From Neocallimastix lanati (nom. inval.) (taxonomy: Eukaryota; Neocallimastigomycota; Neocallimastigomycetes; Neocallimastigales; Neocallimastigaceae), in NCBI GenBank assembly GCA_016946835.1, contig JACVTC010000056.1, positions 290,001 through 354,000 on the forward strand: a stretch of DNA of 64,000 bases, read 5' to 3'. Below the pieces are notes generated by a model. It was not told the origin of the DNA and did no database searches. It saw nothing but the letters and a program-made list of their open reading frames with translations. Positions 25,461-36,387 of the stretch are shown piece by piece. Position numbers and translations under genes: made by a program. Every line of letters starts with the position of its first letter. The stretch's first letter is position 1.

Positions 25461-25478
25461 TTATTTTAAATATTTTTG

Positions 25479-25612
25479 TTCCTTACACAATAAATTGAAT
25501 TAAAAATTTTGTACTAAGATACATAGATAATAATATTATAAGAAATTCCTTACACAATGAATTGAATTAAAAATATTGTACTAAGATACATAGATAATAA
25601 TATTATAAGAAA
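25479..25612. repeat. 67-bp tandem duplication
   Basis: Two adjacent copies starting TTCCTTACACAATAAATTGA (25479) and TTCCTTACACAATGAATTGA (25546), each continuing through GTACTAAGATACATAGATAA. Only about two differences are seen, so the event is recent. Sequence complexity is normal, unlike the surrounding DNA. Confidence 0.92.
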
Positions 25613-27274
25613 TTAACTTTATTTTCATATATGAAAAATTTGAAAAAATTTTTTTATTAAAGTAATAATTTAATATTTTTATTTTTAATATTTTTTTTTT
25701 TTAATATTTTTTTTTTTAAAAAATGATTATGGTATTATTAATTCTAAATAAAGTCATTTCTTCCTAAATAAAATAAGTAAATAAATAAATAAATAAATAT
25801 TTATTTATTTATAATAAAAAAAAAAAGTAGATGATACACCCAAGAATTTTTTTAAAATTAAAATTAAAAGAATTAAAATTTTATAACAAATAAAAAAAAT
25901 TTTTTTTCTGTAAATTTATTAAGTTTAAGAATTTACCTTTTTTGTATCATTAAAAATGTTACCCAAGAACCAACTTTAATAATTAATACAATTACAAAAT
26001 AATACAAAATAAAACTTTATTGTGTTATCTGTTTTTTTCAAAAAGATAAAATTTTCTCAAAAACAATATGCTTTTGGGTTAATGAGTCATTAAACTATAA
26101 AACAATAAAAAAAAAATCAGAACTATATTTATATATAATAAATAATAATAAATAATAAATAAATAAACAATAAATAATAAATAAATAAACAATAAATAAT
26201 AAATAATAAATAATAAATAATAAATAATAAATAATTTAAATTATATTTAATATTTAATAATAAAGAAAATGAAGTAATTAAAGAATAAATTTTTCTTTTT
26301 TTTCTTTTTTTAGTATATATCTACATATTGTAGATATTATACAAAAGCACCCTTTAAAAGAATAAAGAATAGATAAGAAATAAAAAAAAAAAAAAAAAAA
26401 ATTGAATAATTGAATAATTGAATAACTGAATAAATAAAAATATAAGTAAATAATAAATAATAAACATTATAAAGAATTATAAAGAATTAAAAATAAATAC
26501 ATAATAAATAACAAATATTTTATTAATAAGAAAATTATAAAAAAAAATTAAAAATAAATAAATAATAAAAATTATAACTATTAATTAAATAAAAAAAAAA
26601 AAGTTATTATAATAAGAATATTCTTCTATTAAAAATAGTTTAAAAATTATAAATTGTAAACTATTAAAAAATAAAAAATAAAACATAATAAAAAAATGAA
26701 CAATTACGATAAAACCATAAATTATTAAAAATTATATATTTAAATAATATATAATTATGTTCTATTCTAGTCATTTTAGAATAATATTAAAATCATTTGT
26801 ATATATTATATATATATATATAAAGAAAATACAATTTGTAATAATAAAAATATTTATCACAAAATTCTCTAATACTTATAATTTTTTATTATTATTTATT
26901 TTTTTATATTTTATTTTTTTATTTTTTTTAATTATTATTTATTTTAATGAACTTCATTTAAATACATCATCTATTTTTTTTTTTTTTTCCATGATGTCTT
27001 AGTAAAAATATATTTCAAAAAAAAAATTTTTTTTTTCTTTTCTTTTAAATTTTGGGTTATATCCATCTCTTGAATTTTTACCCTTTTTTTTTTTTACCAC
27101 TTTTAAAATATATACATATATATATTTATAATTTCGATATATATATATATATTTTAACATAAAAAAAAAAATTTTTTTTATATGTATGTAAATAATGTTT
27201 TGATTCTAAATAATTTTAACATTATTTCATATGCTTAAATAATAATAATATATATTATATACATGTATTTTGTT

Positions 27275-27315
<41 letters not shown>

Positions 27316-27782
27316 TAATAAAATATAATTATATTCTATCTATTAATATATATTAAGTTTCTAATTTAAAAACTAATATATTTTATTTTTTATAATAATG
27401 AAGATATATTAAGTAAAAGAAATAATCTCTTTTACTTTTTATATATATATATTAAATTTCTATAATATATATTCTAATTTAAATAATTTTTGATAATAAT
27501 AAATAAATATTGTTTTAATGATATTAATATATTTATATATTTTTTACCAGTCAAAAATATTGCATAACCCTTTTTGTTTTTTTTTTATGTATATATTATT
27601 TTTTTCTATTTTTTTTTTTTTTATTTGATAATTACTTTTTTTTTTTTTTAAATTATCAAATAATTATTTAATTTTTATTATTTTTTGTTTTTTTTATTTG
27701 TATTTTTTCTTAATTCCTTTCTATTTTGTTTATTGATTTGTTTATATTTTTATATTTTGTTATTTTTTTTTGTTTTATTTAT

Positions 27783-29224
27783 TTAAGCTTCTACAGTATT
27801 AACAGCAGCCTTTTCTTTAATTTCTTTTTCAACTTTCTTTTCTTCTGGAGTAGAAGAGCTACCATAAAGATGTTCCATTTCTTCTAAAGATAAACCTCTA
27901 GTTTCACGAATACAAAGAGAGGCAAAAATGAATGAAATGAAACAGAAAGCAGCGAAAATTAGGAAAGTGTAATAATTTAAGTATCTCATTAAAGTGGTGG
28001 TTGGGGAAGTAACAATAATACTACCAATACATTGAGCAATAGCACCTAAACAGTTAGCCTTAGCACGCATACGAATTGGGAAGACTTCAGCTTGCCAGAC
28101 GAAAACAACAGAACTCCATGACCAACCGTAAATTACACTGAAAAGATACATAACAACAACACAAGCCCAACCGTAAAGCTTGCTTTTAGTAGTATCAACA
28201 AGATAACATAAACCAAAGATACCAAGCATACAACAGCAAAGAAGGAAAGCTCCCCACTTAAGAATTGGCTTTCTACCAAAGTTTTCAATGTATCTCATGG
28301 CTGGAAGAGTAAGAAGGAAACTAATAAGATTGTTTAAGACAGCTAACCAAGCACCATATTGAGCAAGTGAAATATTAAGATAGTTACTGTAAATTTGAGT
28401 GGAGTAGTAACCAATAGCATTAACACCAACAAGCATGTGAAGAAGTTGTAATAAACAGACAATAACGATACGATAGAAGATATTTTTAGTGTTAAACATT
28501 TCATGCCAGGTAACTATACCTTCAGAAAGTTCAGCCTTAAGTCTGGTATTCATTTCAGTGAATTCTTGAACAATCTTTTCATCTTTTTCATCCTTTTCAC
28601 GAATCTTAGCTAAATTCTTAAGAGCCATATCATCCTTACTTTTCATTAATAAGAAACGTGGAGTTTCTGGAAGGAACCAAACGAGAACAACGAAAAATAC
28701 AGATGGAATTAATAAACCACCTAAAGCAACCTTCCATTGAGCAGTCATATTTTTGGTAATTAATTTTAAACATAAAGTATCATGTAAACTAGCAAGTAAC
28801 ATACCAACTTGAAGACCTAAAGCATTTACAATACCAAGAGTACCACGAATTTCTTTTGGAGCAACTTCGGCAATATATAATGGACATAAACAAAGAGCAA
28901 TACCAGCAGCAATACCACTAATGAAACGACCAATACAAAGTAATAAAACTGTACCACCGAAAACTTGAATTAAGGCACCAAGAAGATAAACAACTGAACC
29001 AATACGTAAAGATTTGACACGACCAATAGAATCCATTAAATAAAGAACAACGATAGCACCGCAAATACTACCAACGGTGAAAGAAGGAGTAATAACCATT
29101 TCTCTGAATGGCTTATCTTCAGTTTCAAGGAAAGCTTTAGCTTTTGGATCAAATCTGTATAAACCAAAGTGACTACCAAAAGAAGCTCTCATTGAGAAGA
29201 TAATACTTTATTGATTTTATTATT

Positions 29225-29272
<48 letters not shown>

Positions 29273-29532
29273 TTGTTGTTATTGTCATTGTTTAAAATTA
29301 GTGAGTTATTGAAAAAAAAAAAAATATTGAATATTAATAATTTATAATAACATATATAATGGAATTATTTCTCTTTTTTTTTTATGTACTTTATTATTGT
29401 TATATATATATATTTATCCTTCCTCAATACTTACTTTAACATACCGACTTCCCAACCATATACAATGGAACCAATACCACAAATGATAACATAGAAAAGT
29501 AAACGTTTATTAATATATTCTAATTTACCCAT
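27783..29532 (-). CDS. MFS sugar porter (two exons)
   Basis: A hexose-type transporter of the major facilitator superfamily, sugar porter family. Exon 2 (29205-27783) alone opens with an internal Met at 29192 and lacks TM1. A first exon lies at 29532-29435 and encodes MGKLEYINKRLL...IVYGWEVGML, which supplies TM1 and the Y-G-[YW]-[DE] motif. The intron (29434-29206) starts GTAAGT. Using the AG at 29207-29206 restores phase and gives about 506 residues, the normal family length. Another in-frame AG at 29188-29187 would lose six residues of TM1. Motifs in the 506-residue protein are DSIGR (91-95), GRFISG (125-130), PLYIAEVAPKEIRG (141-154), PETPR (212-216), GVNAIGYY (293-300), FGRKP (342-346), VFPIRMRAKA (407-416) and RETRGLSLEEM (466-476). 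The substrate cannot be read from sequence. Confidence 0.9.
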
Positions 29533-30024
29533 TTTTTATTATTTTATTTTAATCTATAAATATTTAAATAATTTAATATTTTTATTAAAAGTTATTTTAT
29601 TTTTATGAGTATAAAAGCTTAAATAAAAATTTATATATTTATTTTATTATAAATATATAAATAATATATTAATACTAATATATATTTAAATGAAGTTTAT
29701 TTTATAAATGATTGTTAAAAAAAAAAAAAAAAATTAAAAAAAGTAAAAATGTAAGTATTTATATTTTTTTCTAAATAAATAAATAAATAAATAAAAGAAA
29801 AAAGAAAAAAGAAAAATAATATATATATGTTAAAACAATCAAATATTAAATTTAATATTCTTTTTTTTTTTTTTTTTTTTTAATATATTTATTAGCATTC
29901 ATCCGATAATACTAAAAAAAAATTTTTTTTTTTTTAAATTATGAATGTATTAATGGAACAAACGTTTAAAATTTTAATTTTTAATATTAAAAATTATTTA
30001 ATTTTAACAAAAATTAAATGAAGG

Positions 30025-30061
<37 letters not shown>

Positions 30062-30801
30062 ATCAAATTCAATTATTTTTATATAATATATATATATTTT
30101 TATAATATATTTTTATATTTCATATTAAATTATATTATGCTAATTTAATTTCTTTCAATTTTTGTAATATTGTGTAACGTAATCTTAATTAAGGTTATTG
30201 ATCCATTTATGTTTGAAATCCACTTTTCTAATTTTTATTTTTATTTATGTATCTATCCATTTATTTATTAATCTATTATATATTTATTTAATGTCTTATT
30301 TATTTATTCATTTAATTTTATATCATTTATATTTATTAAAAAAAAAAGGTTTTATTTTTATTAATTACGAATTTTGTTTCTTTTTTTAATTTTTTTTTTT
30401 TTTTAGTCCCTTCAATTCTTTAATAAAAATTTTTAATTTTAATTGGTTTAGAGATAATTTAAATAATAACTAATAAATAATTAGATAATAAATATTAGAT
30501 AATAAATAATTAAATAATTAAATATTAAATAATTAAATAATAAATAATAAGTTTTTTTTTTTCGGAATTTTTTATCACTTTTATTATTTATTATAGTAAG
30601 ACATCTTATTAATTATTTATATAGATATAGATATATATAGATATCTTTTATCTATAGTTTGTATTTTATTTTTATCTTTTATACATTTATTAGTATATTT
30701 TTATTTTTATAAATTTCTTTCATTATATGCATTTTTATATAATCTTTTGTAATATATCTTTATAAATCTTATTTTTATTTTAAATTATTTTTTTTTATTT
30801 T

Positions 30802-30836
<35 letters not shown>

Positions 30837-31107
30837 TTTAAACTAGTAAACGTGGAAACCAATATCTATTTTATGAAAATAAAAATTTTTTATAAATTAA
30901 TAATTTTTTTTTTTAATTTGATTTTTTTTTCATACCAAAATTTTGTGCTACATGATGATATTATTTTATTATTATTGTTTTTTATTAATTTTTAATATTT
31001 TTTGTCATAACAAAGTTTTTATCTATTTTTATATTATTATTATTATTATCAATTATTTATTACATATATAATAAATGAATTATTTATTATTTATTTATTA
31101 TTATTCA
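29533..31107. other. Intergenic stretch
   Basis: Contains poly(T) and poly(A) blocks near 29860, 30023-30058 and 30808-30834 and AT-rich sequence. The frame at 30198-30389 is a low-complexity tyrosine/phenylalanine/isoleucine string with no recognisable motif. No gene is called. Confidence 0.55.
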
Positions 31108-31388
31108 ATTATTTATTATTTATTATTTATTATTTATTATTTATTATTTATTATTTATTATTTATTATTTATTATTTATTATTTATTATTTATTATTTAT
31201 TATTTATTATTTATTATTTATTATTTATTATTTATTATTTATTATTTATTATTTATTATTTATTATTTATTATTTATTATTTATTATTTATTATTTATTA
31301 TTTATTATTTATTATTTATTATTTATTATTTATTATTTATTATTTATTATTTATTATTTATTATTTATTATTTATTATTTATTATTTA
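31108..31388. repeat. (TTATTAT)n heptanucleotide array
   Basis: About 40 perfect 7-bp units, the reverse complement of the array at 16797-17033. The plus-strand frame across it (FIIYYLL repeats) is an artefact of the period. A weaker array of the same unit is at 47327-47545. Confidence 0.95.
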
Positions 31389-31869
31389 TATTCCAATAAT
31401 TGAAATGAAATTTTATCATAAAAATAACAATACAATTATAAACAAAAATAAAATATTCTCTAAGAAAATTTTATTATTCACTAAATCTATAATAATATAA
31501 TTAAACCTAATCCAGATAATTTAAGCAAATTTAAAAATCTTGAGTATCTGTAAATATATATTATTATTATTTATATAAAATTATATATTTTTTATATATT
31601 TTTTTAAAAAAAATATATATATATGTAATTGTGTTTACCATATATTCTATGTAATATATAAAATAAATAATTTAAATAATTCATCAATTTAATTGTCTTT
31701 TATTAATTAAATTTCCATTGTTACACTTAAAATATATGAACTTTAAAATTTAAAAGAATATAAATCTTTATTTATATTTTTTATTTTATTGTATGTTATA
31801 TATTATATATATTACAATCAATAAAACTTTTAATATATTTATTAATTAAAATATTTTTATTATTTCTCA

Positions 31870-32370
31870 TTTTGTAGGGTAGAAGAATTCCCTATTGAAT
31901 TTTGACATACTCAAAGTATTGAAATTCTATATTATATAAAATATTAAAACCTTAATGTAATAGTTATAATAAATAATTACTTTAGTTATTGATGCTCTTA
32001 AAAAAATTCAAATTATCCCGATCATATGGAAGTCCTAAAAATTTAAAAGAACTGTATGTCTTTTTTTTTTTTAAATTATTTTAAAATTTATGATAATTAG
32101 TATATATATATTTATTATCAATTATCATTTAGTTATTTATATAAAATAATTCTGTTTTTATCAGAAAAAATATTATAATAATATAGAATAACAAAAATAC
32201 CAAAAGAAATTGGAAATCTTGGTCAATTTTGAAAGCCTATACATATATTCATAATAACAATCGTAATAAAAAAAATTAAAATTTTATATTAATATTGAAG
32301 TTACTTGGAACATATTGGAATTAAAGAACTCTCAAAAAAATATGAAAATACATCTTAGAATATGTAAATA
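31870..32370 (+). pseudogene. Leucine-rich-repeat protein relic, several exons
   Basis: Short coding-like blocks, each about one leucine-rich repeat long, are separated by AT-rich intron-like sequence. Block 1 follows TTTTGTAG at 31877 and reads VEEFPIEF then HTQSIEILYY after a stop. Block 2 (about 32010-32053) reads GSPKNLKELY and ends at a GTATGT donor. Block 3 follows TTTATCAG at 32164 and reads ITKIPKEIGNLGQF. The I-P-x-x-[IF]-G-[NS]-L-x-x-L pattern is the plant-type LRR consensus. In-frame stops in blocks 1 and 3 show that this copy is broken. One LRR per exon is an arrangement that would make repeat number easy to change. Confidence 0.6.
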
Positions 32371-32794
32371 TTTTTTTTTTAAAAAAAATATTAGTAATTG
32401 CTGATAATTTATTAATTTACAGTAATAATAATAAAAAAACAACTATTAGATTATTATTTATAATACTCTTATTCTAATATATACATATATTATTTTTATT
32501 ATTAGTAAAAAAAAATTAAAAATATTTTTTATATAAAGAAAAATAGTTTCTAATTTTATTGATGATGAATTACTTGAATTACTTAGATCATATAAAAACT
32601 TATTCATATTAAAATATAAATTAAAATTATAAAATATAATAATTTACTATTGTATTAACGATAATTTTCAAATTATTATTATTTTATTATTTATAATATA
32701 GATAATATCATAATATATATATATATAATAAAACAATATTATAAATATATATATATATATATATATAAACTAAACAATATATGATATAAAGTTT

Positions 32795-33130
32795 ATTCTT
32801 TTTGTAGACACGGCAACTAAATATATCTTTATGAGGTCTCTATAAAAAATTATACACCTTGTGAAAAAATCAATCAAAATTACTACAACAACAATTGAGC
32901 AATCAACTATTATAAATGCTGTATTAGAACAAACAACTATCATTAGTACTATAATAAATAAATTAGAATTGTTTACCTCTTTAAGTACTATTATTATTAT
33001 AAATATTACAATAGATAAATTAGAACCTATTTCTACTACTATTTTCCAAGGTTGTCAATCTGAATTTGATGAATATTATAATGGAAATGAAAAAAACCGT
33101 TTATATTATAAATACTACTACAAAAACTAA
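32795..33130 (+). other. Threonine/isoleucine-rich open frame, status unclear
   Basis: An 89-codon frame (32861-33130) follows an acceptor-like TTTTTGTAG at 32804. It encodes a Thr/Ile-rich peptide ending FQGCQSEFDEYYNGNEKN. It lies between the LRR relic and the subtilisin relic on the same strand, so it could be a linker exon of either. No domain is recognised. Composition is slightly richer than the flanks, which is the only reason to list it. Confidence 0.3.
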
Positions 33131-33139
33131 TAAAAAAGC

Positions 33140-33780
33140 AACAAAAAAAGTCCCCCCAAAAAAAATTCTTTATTTTTCACTTAGAGAAATGTTTTCCTAA
33201 AATTGAATTAATTGATAATTTTTGAGTGATATTTCATATTAACTTGAGTCATATTATATATTTGATCAACAACTCTGTTACCAAGCCTAGTGATAATTTT
33301 TTTCATAGCATGTTGTAGATTCATTTTTCATGTAGAATATTGGTTATATCTATAGTTATTTCAATATTATTCAAACTCTCAATATTAATCAAGTGATTTT
33401 TTCTTTTATCTTTATAACTTCTTCATTCTCCTTAATTAGCAGTGGATAAAGTAATCAAATTTTCTGAATCACGGAGTTTATCTATTGAAGAATTGTTTCT
33501 GGCATGCCTCATTAAGTTGAATTAAATTAATGCCTCATTTGGTTGAATGATATTCTTAATCTGAGAAAAGTTTTTCTAGATAAAGACTAATTATAAATAA
33601 GTAATTAGTATTGATTTATTGTTATAATTTATGTACATGTCTATATAGAATGGAAGAGTCCTGATAGTATTGATACTTTTATTAAAATCTGAAATAATTT
33701 TTATAGTATTAATTTTTATTAAAGAAGAATTTTTTTAAAAGTAAAGAGGATCAAGAAATTACTTACAATAGTCAAATTTA
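33140..33780. other. Complex sequence without assignable gene
   Basis: The sequence here is less simple than the usual desert and may be decayed coding DNA. Short minus-strand stretches such as SSIDKLRDSENLITLSTAN (about 33510-33440) look protein-like, but I could not assign a family or a frame. Confidence 0.3.
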
Positions 33781-33784
33781 TAGA

Positions 33785-34089
33785 ACTTCTGATTTTAGTA
33801 ATTATAGTAGTTGTGTAGATATATTTTTGTTCCTGGTTATGTTAGAATAGCTATATTCCCTGAAAAAGTAGAAAATAATAAAGTTTAAGATACTAATGTT
33901 TTTTATTCAGGAACTTCATTTTCTTCGCCAATTACAGCTGGGGCTACTATTCTTTTAGCTTTTAAAAATCTAGAAATTAATTTTAATCAAACCATTTTAA
34001 AACAAATGATCATTGATCTTTCCTTAAAAGATATCATCGAAGATTTGGAAGTTTTAAATACTCCAAATCGCTTAATTAATATTGGATAA
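33785..34089 (+). pseudogene. Subtilisin-like serine protease C-terminal fragment
   Basis: The fragment reads SNYSSCVDIF, then after a one-base shift VPGYVRIAIFPEK, then a stop, then FYSGTSFSSPITAGATILLA (from about 33901) and a tail with LSLKDIIEDLEVLNTPNRLI, ending at TAA 34089. GTSFSSP is the S8 family catalytic-serine motif GTSxAxP, with the serine codon at 33916-33918. S.YG.CVDIFAPG is the stretch that normally precedes it. The Asp and His parts of the catalytic triad are not visible upstream. One frameshift and one in-frame stop show it is a pseudogene. Secreted S8 proteases are common in fungi, so origin from the host's own gene family is likely. Confidence 0.85.
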
Positions 34090-34149
34090 AAAATATTTAT
34101 TCATCCAGATATTACATATACCATCAATTTTGCAGCCAGGAAATCAGAA

Positions 34150-34395
34150 AATCTAACTTAAGCTGATTAGAAAAAAAGCTAATCAAATATTAAAATAATT
34201 GAATGGATCAAAGCATAAAGTAAGATATGACGGTAAAGCTAAAATAAATGTACATATGGATTCGGATTTTACAGGAGATCCAAACATTAGAAAATTTACT
34301 TCAGGATACATTATTTTAATGGATATAAATCCTATTTCATGGTATTATAAAATACAGGCAACTGTTTGCAACATCTACATCCGAAGCTGAATAAT
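34150..34395 (+). mobile_element. Ty1/copia retrotransposon fragment (RNase H region)
   Basis: A short fossil encoding the copia-type RNase H start, with HMDSDFTGDPNIRKFTSGYI and PISWYYKIQAT, matching the family pattern D.D[WF].GD...RKSTSGY...G.ISW.SK.Q. Only the end of the pol region is left, without LTRs. It directly follows the subtilisin relic. It is broken and looks old. Confidence 0.85.
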
Positions 34396-34399
34396 TAAG

Positions 34400-34591
34400 T
34401 ACAAATTAAATATATATTAATATGTATTTGGAACAAACCATAATTAAATATTAAAACATATATAATATTATCTGTACTTTAAATATGATTTAAAGTACAG
34501 AAAAATAAATTTAAATATATATATTATTTTTAATATATAAAAATAACTTTTCAGAATTTTAAAAATCTGAATATTTATTTTAATTAAATTT

Positions 34592-34640
<49 letters not shown>

Positions 34641-34940
34641 AAATAAAATAATTAATAACAAAAAAATCATTAATTATTAATATTAATAAATTAAAAAATA
34701 AAATAAATATATTGAATATTTCTAATGTAAATTTTTATTAATATATATCAGTAGGATATTTATTTTTATATATGGAAAATTTAAAAAATAAAAAAATATA
34801 TGTTCTTTATTATTATTAAATGTTATGTTAAAATCATTATCTATGAAAAAAAATTTTTTTATAAAGTTTATTTATAAATTAAAATTTTATAAAAATGTAA
34901 TTACAAGAGCAGATAGAAGATATTAATAAAAAAAAAAAGC
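34400..34940. other. Gene-free stretch
   Basis: AT-rich DNA with a near-perfect inverted pair, CTGTACTTTAAATATGATTTAAAGTACAG, at about 34471-34499 that could form a hairpin, and a long poly(T) at about 34595-34639. No coding signal is seen. Confidence 0.5.
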
Positions 34941-34944
34941 GATT

Positions 34945-35083
34945 TCGATGATATACCATTATTTTGTCTATGTGAAAGTAGAAATTCAGATATCGTTAAA
35001 TATTTAATTGAACATGGAGCTGATATAAACGAATGTGATATTAGTAGTAAAACATCACAAGATTTTACATATATAATATAAAT
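34945..35083 (+). pseudogene. Ankyrin-repeat exon fragment
   Basis: One frame reads DDIPLFCLCESRN then SDIVKYLIEHGADINECDIS, an almost complete ankyrin repeat (TPL..AC..GN.DIVKYLIEHGADIN) plus the start of the next, ending at a stop at about 35081. A poly(A) tract sits just before it, where an AG acceptor would be expected. No neighbouring repeat exons are seen within 1 kb. It is probably a stranded exon of an ankyrin gene. The 9.9-12.5 kb relic also carries ankyrins, but the sequences do not look closely related. Confidence 0.7.
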
Positions 35084-35089
35084 TTAATA

Positions 35090-36380
35090 TCTGAATATAT
35101 AAATATTCAAATATATAAATATGTTGCTACACATATTACATATAATAAAAGTCAAAGTTTTTATACATAATTTAATATAACTTTATTACAATAAAACATT
35201 TTTCTATTACTAGTATTATTAATATGCTCACGTGAACAATGATAAATTATTATAAAATTCTATGATTATTAACATAAATTAAAATTACTAATTAAATTAT
35301 TTTTTATATTTTAATATAAATAATTTAAGATTATTTATTGTTATTTAATATTATTTTAGATATCTTAATATTAAAAATTATAAAATTATTTATTTCATAA
35401 TATATATACCCCATTAATATAATAATAAATATAAATGTTCAATATTAAAAAAAAAAATTATTTTTTTTATAATTAATATATTACCAATTTTATTTAAAAA
35501 AAACACAAAATAAAAAAATAATAATAATATTATTATTTTTTTTTTTTACTTTATTTAAAAAAAAAAAGTGCAATATATGTTAAATTGCAATAAAAGGTAT
35601 ATTTTTATTTTATCAAGAAAATAAAGGACAAAAAATAAAAAATAAAAAAATAATAAATTATTAATGTATATAGAATGAAAATAATAATAAGTATTAATAA
35701 AAGAAATTAAAATATTAGTGTAAAATCAAAATATGTACAAAAACAATTAGAAAATATTAAATTTTTAAATAAATTATTAATTATTTAAAAGAAAATAATA
35801 AGATATTTGAATGAAAAAAAAAAAAAAAAAAAAAAAAGTATTTTATTTATAATGAATAAAGAAAGAAAAGTAAAGTTTTTAAAAAAGATTTTTATTTTAA
35901 ATGTTGAAAAATAACAATAAACAATTTTTAATGTTTCATTTCATATTATTTTGGGTTTAATGGATTATCAATTTTTCTTTAAAAAAAAGAAAAAAATAAA
36001 AATAAACATAAAAATTATTTATAAATATTACATTCAATAAAATAAACAACCAGCAAATTAAATAATAATAGTATATATGTATATATGAATCATTAGAAAA
36101 ATAAATAGATAATTAAAACATATATATATATAATTATTATTATTATTTTTTATTTTTATTATTATCTATAATATATATAATATAATATAATATACTTTTA
36201 TTTATTTTATTTATTTTTTAATCATATATTTATGTATATATTATAGATAAAAACATTGGGTTATAATTTTTTTTTTTTTTATTCTTTTTTAGAAATTAAT
36301 CATTTAGACAAAAAAAAAAGTATCAGAGGTTATTATTATACCTTTAAGAAATAATTACAAAAATAATATAGATATAGATA
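35090..36380. other. Intergenic stretch upstream of the kinase-RGG gene
   Basis: Low-complexity AT-rich sequence with many homopolymers. The 100 bp before the ATG at 36388 include a short complex patch (ATCAGAGGTTATTATTATAC) that may be leader sequence. No regulatory motif can be supported. Confidence 0.5.
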
Positions 36381-36387
36381 TACTAGA

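Larger units (their letters stand above)
23340..27780. other. 4.4-kb simple-sequence desert
   Basis: No coding gene is supported. The region is almost pure A/T with a 125-bp minisatellite (24661-25040), a 67-bp tandem duplication (25479-25612) and long homopolymers (for example 24137-24174 and 27281-27314). The long minus-strand frames at 24780-25372 translate only these repeats. The frame at 26757-27002 is likewise isoleucine/phenylalanine-rich noise. Confidence 0.6.

Noticed and set aside
27783-29192. Met at 29192 as the start of the sugar porter
   Set aside because: It would remove TM1; the upstream exon at 29532-29435 supplies it in phase.
31075-31500. 141-codon plus-strand frame
   Set aside because: Same heptanucleotide artefact, with a short unrelated tail.
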